Below are positions 1 to 8,738 of a stretch of DNA of 64,000 bases, in pieces. The DNA comes from Westiellopsis prolifica IICB1 (GTDB lineage: Bacteria > Cyanobacteriota > Cyanobacteriia > Cyanobacteriales > Nostocaceae). Numbering within the stretch: position 1 is the first letter of the stretch; each line of letters starts with the position of its first letter. Below the pieces are notes generated by a model. That model was not told the DNA's origin. It worked only from the letters and a program-made list of their open reading frames with translations, and made no database searches. Both the position numbers and the translations under genes were made by a program. Location of the stretch: assembly GCF_004323185.1 (NCBI RefSeq), contig NZ_NAPS01000002.1, positions 2,507,636 through 2,571,635 on the forward strand, read 5' to 3'.

Positions 1-35
1 TCCCCAATCCCCGATCCCCTATCCCCTATCCCCAA
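1..35. repeat. Heptamer tandem repeat (TCCCCNA x5)
   Basis: Five consecutive 7-base units follow the pattern TCCCC(A/G/T)A. Such short tandemly repeated heptamers are well known in heterocystous cyanobacteria. The array overlaps the end of lipB on the minus strand: the lipB stop codon (bases 26-28) and its last two codons lie inside the repeat. The array may continue left of the window. Confidence 0.7.
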
Positions 36-694
36 TAACTAAATTCGACATCAAATACTTCAGCAAAAGACTGTGCTATGGTGACGCGCACTTGCTGGCA
101 AGTTATGTCAGGTATCCAATCGGCTAAACTAGCTACAGGCTTATCAGCTATCCCGCAAGGTACAATTTTCTCGAAGCCTGTCATGTCAGGACAAACATTT
201 AATGCAAAGCCATGCATAGTAATCCAACGGCTGACTTTAATACCAATCGCGGCTACTTTGCGTCCTTGAACCCAAACACCAGTGAAACCAGAAATCCGCT
301 CTCCTACTAAACCATATATAGCTAGTGCGCGAATTAATACTTCTTCTAATTGCCGCAAATACCAATGCAAGTCTTTTCGATAACGATGCAAATTTAAAAT
401 TGGATACCCTACCAGTTGACCGGGACAATGATAAGTAACCTCTCCACCTCGCTCAACTCTGTACACCTCATACGTATTATTGTCAAGGTCAAACTTGATG
501 AATTCTGGGGTAGCTCCTTGTCCCAAAGTGTATACAGGCGGATGTTCTAGCAGGATTAACACGTCGTCTAGGTTGGGGTTTTTGATCCGCTCTTGCAAAA
601 GCGATCGCTGCAACTCTAAAGCATCCAGGTATGGCAATAGCCCTTGGTCATATAGTAAACAACGGTATTTGTGTGAAGGGACACTACGGTTCAT
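26..694 (-). CDS. lipB: Lipoyl(octanoyl) transferase LipB
   Basis: Octanoyltransferase moving octanoate from acyl carrier protein to the lipoyl domains of 2-oxoacid dehydrogenases and GcvH, the first step of lipoate synthesis in the cytoplasm. The 222-residue length is usual for the family. The [12 protein letters not shown] signature is at residues 82-93, the catalytic lysine in the GIK segment at 153 and the acyl-accepting cysteine at 180 (VPCG). The chosen ATG at 694 gives a family-like N-terminus. It stands alone on the minus strand, divergent from hpf. The C-terminus ends in a heptamer repeat, so the last residues may be strain-variable. The assignment is firm because all active-site elements are visible. 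Confidence 0.95.
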   Translation of the reverse strand: MNRSVPSHKYRCLLYDQGLLPYLDALELQRSLLQERIKNPNLDDVLILLEHPPVYTLGQGATPEFIKFDLDNNTYEVYRVERGGEVTYHCPGQLVGYPILNLHRYRKDLHWYLRQLEEVLIRALAIYGLVGERISGFTGVWVQGRKVAAIGIKVSRWITMHGFALNVCPDMTGFEKIVPCGIADKPVASLADWIPDITCQQVRVTIAQSFAEVFDVEFSYWG

Positions 695-1262
695 ACCAAA
701 AAATAACTAATTATCAAGTTTAAATGTATATAAAGTCACAATAGCAGGTGAGAAATCTCAAGCTATGCAAAGGATCATAAAGGAAAGTAAAGGGAAGCGG
801 TTTTGTAAAATACAAAGTGCTAGTTTGAATATATAACCTATATTTAACCTCAATGCTGTTGGGAGGAATTCTCTACAAATTACCATCACGCCAAAAGTAA
901 AGAAAAATAAATGCACTGGCTGGTGGATTTTAACTTAATTGTTTTCCGTTGAAAAAAGGGATAAAACTAACAATAAGACGCATATTGTCTATGAAAAGCG
1001 AATGCAGCCCATGTTGGAGAAGCAAAGCTAACGATGTCTGCGTGAATGTCCATGAGCCTTTTTTACATTTGGAGCTATTGCAGAGATTCCTAAATTGATC
1101 AAGACTAGACATGAGTAAGTACTCACCTAAATTTGGCTTAGGTTAGTCGCATCAGCAGTACTTTAGGAATTTCCCAATTTCGGCGGCAGTATTAGATTTT
1201 AACCGCAATATCTTATTCTCCAAAACAAATACAAATCAAAAGCTTTGAGCGGGAGAGTTTAC
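695..1262. other. Intergenic region between lipB and hpf, long hpf leader
   Basis: This 568-base stretch holds no supportable gene; a 60-codon minus-strand reading frame at 930-1112 has no family-like features. It must contain divergent promoters for lipB and hpf. In cyanobacteria lrtA/hpf is known to have a long untranslated leader that affects transcript stability, so the AT-rich region just upstream of 1263 is a plausible leader. A good ribosome-binding site (GGGAGAG) lies at 1251-1257. I could not place a transcription start. Confidence 0.4.
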
Positions 1263-1922
1263 ATGAAGCTTGTCATCCACGGCAAAAATATTGAAATCAC
1301 CGATGCAATCAGAGAATATGTACATCAAAAAATTGAAAAGGCGGTGAGTCATTTTCAAAACATCACAAATGAAGTGGATGTACACTTGAGCGTAGCTCGC
1401 AATCCCCGAATTAATCCGAAGCAAGCGGCAGAAGTTACAATTTATGCCAACGGAAACGTCATCCGTGCCGAGGAGAGTAGCGAGAACTTGTACGCCAGTA
1501 TAGATTTAGTAGCAGACAAAATTGCTCGTCAATTACGTAAATATAAAGAACGGCGTCATGAGAAGAAAACTCATGCCCAAACGACTATTGAAGGAGTAGT
1601 ACAACAGACAGTAGTCAAAGATTTAATTGGCGATCGCGCTCCCGAATTACCTGAAGAAGTAGTTCGGACAAAGTATTTTGCCATGCCACCAATGACAGTA
1701 GCAGAAGCTTTAGAACAGCTGCAAATGGTAGGACACGATTTTTACATGTTCCACAATAGGGAAACAGGTGAAATTAACGTGATTTATGAACGCAATCACG
1801 GTGGTTATGGTGTAATTCAACCCCGCAATAGTAATGGTCATGTAAATCATACCAATGGGAAAAACGGCAAAACTGCTCATGGCAACACTGGCGTCACGGA
1901 GGCTTCGCACGCACATAAATAA
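1263..1922 (+). CDS. hpf: Long-form ribosome hibernation promoting factor (LrtA/HPF)
   Basis: Ribosome-associated protein that binds the small subunit in darkness or stationary phase and promotes 100S dimers. The N-terminal S30AE domain covers about residues 1-100 (begins [14 protein letters not shown], contains [13 protein letters not shown]). A basic linker follows, then the long-form dimerisation domain at about 145-200 ([32 protein letters not shown]). I start at ATG 1263 because GGGAGAG sits 5 bases upstream; an in-frame TTG at 1245 would add six unfamiliar residues. The tail after about residue 190 is a Gly/Asn/His-rich extension, and its last codons resemble a dispersed cyanobacterial repeat (GGAGGCTTCGC). 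Light-repressed orthologues are called LrtA. Confidence 0.94.
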   Translation: MKLVIHGKNIEITDAIREYVHQKIEKAVSHFQNITNEVDVHLSVARNPRINPKQAAEVTIYANGNVIRAEESSENLYASIDLVADKIARQLRKYKERRHEKKTHAQTTIEGVVQQTVVKDLIGDRAPELPEEVVRTKYFAMPPMTVAEALEQLQMVGHDFYMFHNRETGEINVIYERNHGGYGVIQPRNSNGHVNHTNGKNGKTAHGNTGVTEASHAHK

Positions 1923-2015
1923 AGCGATTGGTTAGTAGTTCATGGTTAGTGGTTGGTTGTTAAGCAGTTCTCCCTTCCTCACTCCAACCACACTGCAAAT
2001 AATTTTATTTAATTG

Positions 2016-2048
2016 TAGGGTTGGCGTTTTGCCTGCCCTATTTTATTT
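2016..2048 (+). terminator. Possible terminator after hpf
   Basis: An imperfect hairpin (TAGGGTTGGCG ... CCTGCCCTA) with a short loop is followed by TTTTATTT. It lies about 95 bases after the hpf stop and before the toxin-antitoxin pair. The stem contains mismatches, so it could also be part of a dispersed repeat. Confidence 0.4.
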
Positions 2049-2115
2049 AGTGGAAGAGATGAAACACAAATACTTGCTAAAGTAGAAAAATGAAATAAAA
2101 ATTGAAGGGGAAAAT

Positions 2116-2409
2116 ATGCAAGAAATTATTAATTACAATCAAGAGCTTATTAACCGCATCTCACCAATCGTAGAAAAACTATTTCAAAGTAATAGCCTAT
2201 ACCTAGTAAAATTAAATAAACAGGAAATGATCGAAATATTAGTAGACCTGTTTGGTAAGTTTTCGCCAGAAGAATTTATGGCGATTACTGATCATCAGTT
2301 AACAGACAGGATAGATAGTATTTTGGTATTAGAGGCTATTTCAGGTACTTTAAATGATTTGACACCAGAACAAATTAAGATATTTGATGAAGCAGTAGAA
2401 GGCAGATAG
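2116..2409 (+). CDS. Putative antitoxin partner of the adjacent PIN toxin
   Basis: Acidic, mostly helical 97-residue protein directly upstream of a VapC-like toxin gene; the gap is only 5 bases, as expected for a co-translated toxin-antitoxin pair. The ATG at 2116 is preceded by GAAGGGGA. It does not show an obvious AbrB, Phd or ribbon-helix-helix DNA-binding motif; the C-terminal half (SPEEFMAITDHQLTDR ... LTPEQIKIFDEAVEG) may be the toxin-binding part. The function is inferred from position and charge, not from a recognised family. Confidence 0.6.
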   Translation: MQEIINYNQELINRISPIVEKLFQSNSLYLVKLNKQEMIEILVDLFGKFSPEEFMAITDHQLTDRIDSILVLEAISGTLNDLTPEQIKIFDEAVEGR

Positions 2410-2414
2410 AAAGA

Positions 2415-2813
2415 GTGACTTATTTACTGGATACTAATATTGTCACTTATCTTTTAAAAAGAAATGCAACTGTAGATAAGAAATTAAGGGATGTACGCAC
2501 ATCAGGAAAACAAGTTTTTATTAGTTGTATAACTTTTTATGAAATCAAAAGAGGGCTGTTAGCTATCAATGCAACTAAACAACTATCTGAATTTAATCGT
2601 TTTTGCCAAAACTATAAAGTTTTGTTGTTAGATGATATGGAAATTCTTGAGAAAGCATGTGAAATTCATGCGGATTTAAAAAATAAGGGTACTCCTATTC
2701 AAGAAGCAGATATATTGATAGCGGCGACGGCAATTACACGTGGTTTGATACTTGTTTCTAATGATTCTGATATGTTGAGAGTCTCAGAAATTTCTTTGGA
2801 AAACTGGCTGTAG
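2415..2813 (+). CDS. VapC-like PIN-domain toxin
   Basis: PIN-domain ribonuclease of the VapC type, expected to cleave tRNA or other RNA when released from its antitoxin. The 132-residue length is typical. Conserved acidic residues appear in order: Asp in LLDTNIVTYLLK near residue 6, Glu in FYEIKRG near residue 44, Asp in IQEADILIAATA near residue 99, and the terminal SNDSDML motif. The GTG start at 2415 follows the antitoxin stop by 5 bases, which supports coupling. An insertion-element end lies immediately downstream. Confidence 0.88.
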   Translation: MTYLLDTNIVTYLLKRNATVDKKLRDVRTSGKQVFISCITFYEIKRGLLAINATKQLSEFNRFCQNYKVLLLDDMEILEKACEIHADLKNKGTPIQEADILIAATAITRGLILVSNDSDMLRVSEISLENWL

Positions 2814-2818
2814 ACTAG

Positions 2819-2965
2819 TTTTGACACTCCCCTCGCCTTTAGGCGAGGGAATTCTTGATATTCTTCGAGAAGGCTTCGCCTACAACGAGACCACTTAAGC
2901 TAGGTTCCTTGCGTTACCTAATTCAGAGGTGGGACTCTCCTCAAGGTTTTCAACCTATTTTCTGA
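2819..2965 (-). mobile_element. Solo end of an IS200/IS605-type element (possible omega-RNA region)
   Basis: A segment right after vapC contains a perfect 9-bp hairpin (CCCTCGCCT at 2830-2838 with AGGCGAGGG at 2841-2849) next to GACACTCC, then GAATTCTTG and about 100 further bases with a small GGTTTTCAACC hairpin. From memory, this arrangement (read on the minus strand) matches the 3' ends that follow tnpB genes in cyanobacterial IS200/IS605 elements. No tnpA or tnpB reading frame is present here, so it would be a remnant or a non-autonomous copy. The assignment is by recognition only. Confidence 0.5.
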
Positions 2966-2971
2966 TCAAAA

Positions 2972-4624
2972 CTAAGCCACCACGATATAAGGCGAGTCAA
3001 TCACCGCTACACGATCAGCATCAACTAACGCTTGATACACCATCGCTACGACTTCTGCGCGTGTAGCTTCGCGGGTAGGGTTGAGTTGCTTTGTTTTCGG
3101 ATAGTTGACAATAATTTGTTTTTCACTAGCAACGATGACCTCATCTTTAGCATAATCAGGGATTTTTGTTTGATCATCGTAGGGTTTAATAGCTTTATTT
3201 CCACTAGCAGTTAACCCTAGTCCATTTATCAGCGAAACGATCACTTGTACACGCTGGATATTATCGTTGGGACGGAAGGTGTTATCGGGATAACCAGAGA
3301 GAAATTGTCCTTGATAAGCTTGTTGAATGACTTTATTCGCCCAAAAATCCTGTGCGACATCTTTAAATTTTACCGCTTGGCGTTTGGCGCTTGGGTTGAA
3401 AGCTTTGACTATTAACGCAGCATACTGCGCCCTTGTCATTGTCGCATCGGGTTTAAATGTGCGATCAGGAAAACCCTTAATTATTTCTAGTTCGACTAAT
3501 TCCCGAATAAACGCAATTGCCCAATGATTACTAATATCAGTTATGTTGTCAGAAATTGGTGTGGGTGTTGGAGTTGGATTTGGAGTTGGATTTGGAGTTG
3601 GGTTTGGTAGTGGAGTTGGTGTCGGATCAGGGAATGGTTCGGGTTCTGGTTCCGGTGTGGGAGTTGGATTTGGGGTTGGTGGGGGATTGGGTGTTGGACT
3701 TGGTGTGGGACTGGGAGTTGGATTTGGACTTGGTGTAGGATTGGGTGTGGGAACTTGAGTATCAAGAAACTCGATTAAACCTTTGACTTTTGTTCGGTCT
3801 ATTTGATTTCCTATAGATGTTAATTTGTTAGAACTGGCATTTTGGAGATCGAATTGACCATTACTACGAAAGATATTACCTCCTGGATTATTGGTGCTAC
3901 CAATATCTGGAAAAGCGTTTGCAATCACCGTTAAACCATCTTGGGTATTTCTTTCGCAGAGATTATTGCGTAATATTGGACGGGCGCTACCGGAGATGAC
4001 AATACCAGAACGATTTTCCGAAATTTTGTTATCTACTAGTTTAGGAGAAGCTGTATCACTAATGGCAATGCCAAAACCCGTATTAATGCATGTATTACCT
4101 TGAATCTCACCTTTAGCATTTTTGGCGATCGCAATTCCATTAGCAGCATTTTCTATAAACTGATTGTTGCGGATGACTGGATTACCTTCGCCAGTGACAA
4201 ACACACCTTCTCGCTTACATTTTGTAAAAGTGCAATTTGCAACCGTAGGACTAGTAGATTCTACCCACACAGCACTACCACGGGTAGCCAAGTTAGTCAC
4301 AGTGACACCCTTGAGTTCTGCACCATTATCTAGTACAAATGTGACATTCTGCCCAGCAAAAGTACGGCTGAGGTATTGACCACTACCTTCAATCAATATA
4401 CTACTGCCCTTGTTAGCTTCATTACCTACTACTGAGACTCCAGTTGGAATCGACAAAGGAAATACTTCGCCACTAGCAGCATTGTAACTACCATCTGCAA
4501 GTTGAATCTGCGTACCAGAAGTAGCCTTCTTGAGTGCTTGTGTAATAGTTTTTAAAGGTGCTTGTGGTAGACCACTAGCGGTATCATTACCAAGAGCAGA
4601 ATTTACGTAAAGAGTTTGAGGCAT
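2972..4624 (-). CDS. DUF1565 parallel beta-helix protein with C-terminal SLH domains
   Basis: Probable cell-surface protein of 550 residues. About residues 1-285 form a right-handed beta-helix of the DUF1565/PbH1 type (starts [18 protein letters not shown], with repeated NxxxxNxxGI-like turns). A Pro-Thr-rich linker of about 65 residues follows (PNPTPSP-type repeats). Three S-layer homology repeats occupy about 360-540 ([42 protein letters not shown]). SLH domains bind cell-wall polysaccharide or, in cyanobacterial porins, peptidoglycan. An in-frame stop lies a short distance upstream of the start, and no signal peptide is visible, which is odd for an SLH protein. The repetitive linker creates long open frames on the opposite strand that are not genes. 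Confidence 0.88.
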   Translation of the reverse strand: MPQTLYVNSALGNDTASGLPQAPLKTITQALKKATSGTQIQLADGSYNAASGEVFPLSIPTGVSVVGNEANKGSSILIEGSGQYLSRTFAGQNVTFVLDNGAELKGVTVTNLATRGSAVWVESTSPTVANCTFTKCKREGVFVTGEGNPVIRNNQFIENAANGIAIAKNAKGEIQGNTCINTGFGIAISDTASPKLVDNKISENRSGIVISGSARPILRNNLCERNTQDGLTVIANAFPDIGSTNNPGGNIFRSNGQFDLQNASSNKLTSIGNQIDRTKVKGLIEFLDTQVPTPNPTPSPNPTPSPTPSPTPNPPPTPNPTPTPEPEPEPFPDPTPTPLPNPTPNPTPNPTPTPTPISDNITDISNHWAIAFIRELVELEIIKGFPDRTFKPDATMTRAQYAALIVKAFNPSAKRQAVKFKDVAQDFWANKVIQQAYQGQFLSGYPDNTFRPNDNIQRVQVIVSLINGLGLTASGNKAIKPYDDQTKIPDYAKDEVIVASEKQIIVNYPKTKQLNPTREATRAEVVAMVYQALVDADRVAVIDSPYIVVA

Positions 4625-4735
4625 ATTTATACTGTTAAAAAAGCCATTGACATCCTACCGCTTACACTTCAACTTTGTAGCAGTGGATTCCTTAAAAGTT
4701 TCTGTTGTGTTGTAGCGATCGCTATCTATCGGTTC

Positions 4736-5368
4736 TTAAACGTGATTTGATGTTTTCTGAATCACAATCTCAATCCGATGGTTATTTTGGCTTACTGCTG
4801 AGTTCTCAGAAGTTGCGATCGGCTGAGTTTCACCGTAGCCTTGTTTCGTCATCAAAGAAATGTCAATACCACCTTTTTCACTCAACCAACGTTGTACTGC
4901 TAACGCTTGTTGCTCTGATAATTTGAGATTCTCACCTTCACTACCAACAGAATCGGTATGTCCTAAGATTTGTAACCAAGTGTTAGGGTAGCGATCGCTT
5001 ATAGCTTGACTAACTTGACTGAGGACTTTCTCTGCTTGTGGACGAATTTGATCTTTGCCAGAGTAGAATAAAATATCCGCAGGCAAGGTAATTATAGCTA
5101 ACTCTTTATTTTCCTGAACACGGATTTTTGAGCATTTAATCTCTGAAAGTTTCACCTCTGGAAACACCTCATCTGGAAAATTCACACTCGGAATCTGGAC
5201 TTCATAAAATAATATTTTTGAGCCTTGCTTTTTCAAATATTGTTTGGCTAACATCTGATGATTTGAGGAATAATCTTTTAACTTGGTAGGAAGACGGAGT
5301 ACAAAATTATCAACAGTACCAAGCAGAAACATAGTTAACAAGTAAGTAGAAAAACTCAGGAAATACAT
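4736..5368 (-). CDS. OmpA-family peptidoglycan-associated protein
   Basis: A 210-residue protein with an N-terminal hydrophobic segment (about residues 3-20, LSFSTYLLTMFLLG), serving as signal peptide or anchor, and a C-terminal OmpA-like domain at about 95-205. Diagnostic motifs are ILFYSGKDQIRPQAE, LGHTDSVGSEGENLKLSEQQALAV and GYGETQPI ... NNHRIEIVI, the Asp and Arg being those that hold diaminopimelate in the family. It likely links an envelope structure to peptidoglycan. It lies between the SLH protein and the ion channel on the same strand with spacers of about 100 bases, so a shared transcript is possible. The middle portion is not recognised. Confidence 0.88.
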   Translation of the reverse strand: MYFLSFSTYLLTMFLLGTVDNFVLRLPTKLKDYSSNHQMLAKQYLKKQGSKILFYEVQIPSVNFPDEVFPEVKLSEIKCSKIRVQENKELAIITLPADILFYSGKDQIRPQAEKVLSQVSQAISDRYPNTWLQILGHTDSVGSEGENLKLSEQQALAVQRWLSEKGGIDISLMTKQGYGETQPIATSENSAVSQNNHRIEIVIQKTSNHV

Positions 5369-5471
5369 TTTATGATTTATTTTTATTTACAAATCCACTA
5401 ACTATTTACGGAAATTACGCTAAATCGACTCAAAACACTTATTTCAAAAGTTAGAAGCAGTGAATAATTGC

Positions 5472-6269
5472 TCACTTTATTTGAAATCCTGATGATTCAT
5501 ATAATTTTGTACCACAATTTTTGCAAAATATCGCATCAGCATCATGAAAAGCTAAACCGCATCCAGGACAAACAGTTTCTATCTGGTTAGCAGTTTTAAC
5601 TAAACGTTTAATTAAATCACCTACTTGCCAAGGAATCAGTGCAATCCCTGTTAGAATCATTAAGACTGTCAGCAAACGCCCGAATTCTGAAGTAGGAGTT
5701 ACATCGCCAAAACCCACAGTCGTCATTGTCACAACCGAAAAATAAAAAGCATCCAAAAAAGTAGTAAATACTTTCGAGTTTACAGGATGCTCAACTTGAT
5801 AAATTAAGCCAGAATACACAAATATAATTGCAAACAGAGTAAATAATATCCTGGCAAAAATCACACCATCTTCGCTGCTAATTCCAAATAAATATTTTTG
5901 ATCGATAAACCTAATTAATCTTAAAATTCTGAACCAGCGTAATAAACGCAGAAAACTAATATCAATTGCACCCAAAAAAGACGGCAGAATAGCTATTAAA
6001 TCAATAATTGCATAAAAACTTAAAACATACTTAAGTTTATCTTCCGCGCTCCATAAACGCAGAAAATATTCCAAAGCAAAAACAACTAAAATAACATTAT
6101 CTAAAATATTTAAATATAGCCTAACAACATCAGGTATCTTATAGGTTTCTGCCACAAAAAAACATGATGACAATAAAACCAGCCCAGCAATAGACAAATT
6201 AATTACTTTACCTACTGGCGTTTCCAAATCTGCTAAATAAAAAGCAGTTTTTTCCTTCGTCAACAGCAT
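5472..6269 (-). CDS. Voltage-gated type potassium channel with C-terminal zinc ribbon
   Basis: Six-transmembrane potassium channel subunit of 265 residues. S4 carries an arginine at every third position (Arg108, 111, 114, 117, 120), the hallmark of a voltage sensor. The pore has the selectivity filter TVGFGD at 184-189, followed by S6. The C-terminus, which ends soon after S6, holds a small zinc ribbon with CPGC at 234-237 and CKNC at 249-252. It is expected in the plasma or thylakoid membrane. The short soluble tail lacks an RCK or cyclic-nucleotide domain, so gating would be by voltage or through the zinc module. Confidence 0.92.
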   Translation of the reverse strand: MLLTKEKTAFYLADLETPVGKVINLSIAGLVLLSSCFFVAETYKIPDVVRLYLNILDNVILVVFALEYFLRLWSAEDKLKYVLSFYAIIDLIAILPSFLGAIDISFLRLLRWFRILRLIRFIDQKYLFGISSEDGVIFARILFTLFAIIFVYSGLIYQVEHPVNSKVFTTFLDAFYFSVVTMTTVGFGDVTPTSEFGRLLTVLMILTGIALIPWQVGDLIKRLVKTANQIETVCPGCGLAFHDADAIFCKNCGTKLYESSGFQIK

Positions 6270-6415
6270 AACAATTCTTCGATTCTCTCACCTAAAAATC
6301 TCTATACTCTTCGTGTCATTTGTGGTTCGTATCAAAAACCCTATTCCCAACTCTAATTATATTGATATATACTGAATATGCATCATTTAAAACCCATAAA
6401 TTATATCTTAATTAT

Positions 6416-6841
6416 ATGACTCCAGAAGATTTTATGCGTTTAGCCATAGCAGAAGCAAAGAAAGCAGATGCACCTTATGGAGCAGTAATTGTCAAAGAAG
6501 GAGAAGTAGTTGCAGTCGGTCATAACACAGTGAAACGAGATCACGATCCATCTGCTCATGCAGAAATAAATGTCATTCGTAGTTTAACAGCAAAACTTCA
6601 AAATCATTCTTTAGAAGGTTATAGCATATACACAACAGGCGAACCATGTCCAATGTGTGCTACAGCTTGTGTTTGGGCTGGCGTATCAGAAATTATTTAT
6701 GGAGCTTCAATTCAAGATTTAATATCAATTAATCAAGCACAAATTGAAATATCTTGCGAAGAGATTATTGCTAAAAGTTTTAGAGAAATTAAAGTAAAAA
6801 AAGGTGTTCTCAGAGAAGAATGTGTAGAGTTATTTAAATAG
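6416..6841 (+). CDS. Nucleoside/guanine deaminase (CMP/dCMP deaminase fold)
   Basis: Zinc-dependent deaminase of about 141 residues. The catalytic HAE motif is at 48-50 (glutamate as proton shuttle) and the second zinc-binding motif PCPMC at 77-81. The sequence resembles bacterial guanine deaminases of this fold, but tRNA-adenosine deaminase TadA is a related alternative. I use ATG 6416 (MTPEDFMRLA); an upstream TTG at 6320 would add 32 residues unlike the family. The gene follows the divergent ion channel and is followed by a composite palindromic repeat. Confidence 0.85.
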   Translation: MTPEDFMRLAIAEAKKADAPYGAVIVKEGEVVAVGHNTVKRDHDPSAHAEINVIRSLTAKLQNHSLEGYSIYTTGEPCPMCATACVWAGVSEIIYGASIQDLISINQAQIEISCEEIIAKSFREIKVKKGVLREECVELFK

Positions 6842-6912
6842 TAGTTGATCGAAAAAAATGTGGTGAAGTCATAGCACGTCAGCGGCTACATCTATGTTCG
6901 ATAACATAACTG

Positions 6913-7090
6913 ATATCTTGCACCAACCCCGTATCCCGCCTCAGAATTAATTCTGAGGCTAATAGCATAAGGCTAATAGCATAAGTCCGTTAAAACGGAC
7001 TCAAACATCGTCCTAGTCAGATTTATCTGACTTTAGCTATTAGCCAATAAATTTATTTATTGGCGGGATGAAAAGCTGATGCAAGATATA
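6913..7090. repeat. Composite palindromic element, copy A
   Basis: A 178-base element bounded by the 10-bp inverted repeat ATATCTTGCA / TGCAAGATAT. Moving inward, ATCCCGCC pairs with GGCGGGAT and GGCTAATAGC (6957 and again 6971) pairs with GCTATTAGCC (7036-7045). Four hairpins are embedded: a perfect 20-bp palindrome at 6939-6958, AGTCCGTT/AACGGACT at 6984-7001, GTCAGAT/ATCTGAC at 7016-7031 and CCAATAAAT/ATTTATTGG at 7044-7063. The result is a cloverleaf-like tree. This copy contains a tandem duplication of the 14-mer GGCTAATAGCATAA. Related copies are at 12877 and 16068. No reading frame is present. Confidence 0.85.
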
Positions 7091-7198
7091 ACATAATTTT
7101 TGCATCAAACACAAAGAATCTTGCTTCTCTGGTTTAAAACTGGAACTAAGCTTTTCAAGATTTTGTCTATTTCATTTAATAAACAAATTGCCAAAATC

Positions 7199-8071
7199 AT
7201 GCTTGTGACTAGATATACTCACAAACAGCGCTTAAATGTCATAGTTTCCCAAATTGCGATCGCTTGCATCTGTCTTTCATCACCTCTAGTTATCATCAAC
7301 GCAACTTCCGCACAATCACCAACCGCGACACAAATTAACTACCATATTCAACGTTTAAAGCATCCTCAACATCGTTCCACCGCTATAGATTATTTAGCAA
7401 AAGTGGGTAAACCTGCTGTTCCCGCCTTAATTACAGCTTTGCAAGATAGTGATCCCCAAGTTCGTACCAGTGCATTAGTCATTATCGGTAAAATCGGTGC
7501 AAATGCTGCTCAAGCAATACCCGCCTTGATGCGTGCAATAGATGACAAAGATGCGACAGTTCGTTCTCATGCAGTCCAAGCGATCGCCAAAATTGACAGA
7601 AAAGCTTATGTTCCTTACATAGTAGTTGGTTTAGACAGCAAGAATCAACAAGAACGTTACGGTGCAGTCCACATTTTACGCGCTATGGGCAAAGATGCGG
7701 CATCTGCTGTACCCGCCCTCATGAAAAAATTAGATGATCAGGATAATTGGATGCGGGTAAATGTGATTTCTGCTTTAGGTAGTATTGGAAAAGCTGCAAC
7801 ACCAGCAGTACCGACTTTAGTTAAACGTTTACAAGACACAGATGAAACTGTTCGCCACAGTGCAGCTTATGCTTTAGGTGATATTACTTCGAGTTGGCAA
7901 GAAAACTTGAATCAATTATCGACAAAAGAACTAGATATAACTGTCTCTAATTTAGAAACAGCTCTAAAAGTTTTGCAGAACTCCTCATTTAAATTTCGCC
8001 CAGAAGCAATTACTGCTGTTAAAAAACCTCTGGTCATTTTGAATCAAGAGAAATTGAGGCGAGCAAAATAA
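7199..8071 (+). CDS. Exported HEAT-repeat protein
   Basis: A 290-residue protein from ATG 7199, with a signal peptide at about residues 10-40 (VIVSQIAIACICLSSPLVI, then SAQS). After it come about four HEAT-like repeats of roughly 35 residues each with the pattern AVPALITALQDSDPQVRTSALVIIG, continuing to about residue 240. This alpha-solenoid fold is a protein-interaction scaffold and also occurs in phycobilin lyases, but no lyase-specific feature is visible, and an exported protein is unlikely to be one. An in-frame TTG at 7100 would give an unnatural 33-residue extension before the signal peptide. Convergent with the response regulator. Confidence 0.8.
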   Translation: MLVTRYTHKQRLNVIVSQIAIACICLSSPLVIINATSAQSPTATQINYHIQRLKHPQHRSTAIDYLAKVGKPAVPALITALQDSDPQVRTSALVIIGKIGANAAQAIPALMRAIDDKDATVRSHAVQAIAKIDRKAYVPYIVVGLDSKNQQERYGAVHILRAMGKDAASAVPALMKKLDDQDNWMRVNVISALGSIGKAATPAVPTLVKRLQDTDETVRHSAAYALGDITSSWQENLNQLSTKELDITVSNLETALKVLQNSSFKFRPEAITAVKKPLVILNQEKLRRAK

Positions 8072-8084
8072 TTATCTCATCATC

Positions 8085-8738
8085 CTAGTTTAAATAAGAT
8101 AAAAATGAGTTGGCGAAGATTGCTGCTTGAGTGCGATCGCGTAAATTTAAGCGATTTAAAATATTAGTGACGTGATTTTTAACTGTCCCTTCAGAAATAT
8201 AAAGTTTTTGGCTAATTTCTTTATTAGTCGCACCAGTAGCAATTAAGCGCAAAACCTCTTTTTCTCTGGGAGTCAATTCAGTTAAACTTGGTGGCGGAGG
8301 TGACGAGTTATGAGGTACAACTGGCGGGAACTGAGTTAAAAGTTTTTTGACTATTCCTGGTCCTAATTGGGTATATCCTTTATAAACAGCACGAATCGCA
8401 ACAGCTAATTCTTCAGAAGGAGTATCTTTGAGTAAGTAACCCATGGCGCCATTTTGTAATGCTGCTGTTACATATTCATCATTATCAAAAGTCGTTAATA
8501 CTAAAATTTGTATGTTGGGAAAACGCTTGTGAATTTCTCGCGTTGCTGCAACTCCATCCATAATTGGCATTCTTATATCCATTAAAATCACATCTGGATA
8601 TAATTGTTCAATCAAATGAATTGCACTCTTACCGTTTTCAGCTTCTCCAACAATTTCTAAATCTGGTTCTAGTTCTAATAAAGCTTTTAATCCTTGACGA
8701 ATTAAATTTTGATCATCTACCAACAAGACTTTGATCAT
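8085..8738 (-). CDS. NarL/LuxR-family response regulator
   Basis: Two-component response regulator of 217 residues. The receiver domain (1-120) has the acidic pair at Asp8-Asp9 and the phosphoacceptor Asp54 in [12 protein letters not shown]. The LuxR/NarL helix-turn-helix at about 150-215 carries [21 protein letters not shown] and [14 protein letters not shown]. It is translated from an ATG that shares one base with the stop of the upstream histidine kinase (TAATG), so the pair is coupled. The divergent Spy-like gene and a cluster of TGAC-containing sites between the two units make envelope stress a likely regulon, but that is inference. Confidence 0.93.
   Translation of the reverse strand: MIKVLLVDDQNLIRQGLKALLELEPDLEIVGEAENGKSAIHLIEQLYPDVILMDIRMPIMDGVAATREIHKRFPNIQILVLTTFDNDEYVTAALQNGAMGYLLKDTPSEELAVAIRAVYKGYTQLGPGIVKKLLTQFPPVVPHNSSPPPPSLTELTPREKEVLRLIATGATNKEISQKLYISEGTVKNHVTNILNRLNLRDRTQAAIFANSFLSYLN

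Noticed and set aside
930-1112. 60-codon minus-strand frame before hpf
   Set aside because: Short, with no motif and no conserved context; it lies where the hpf leader is expected.
3541-3765. Long open frames opposite the Pro-rich linker of the SLH protein (VGVG- and PHQVQ-type repeats)
   Set aside because: They exist only because the linker DNA is repetitive; composition is low-complexity and no start context or family similarity is visible.
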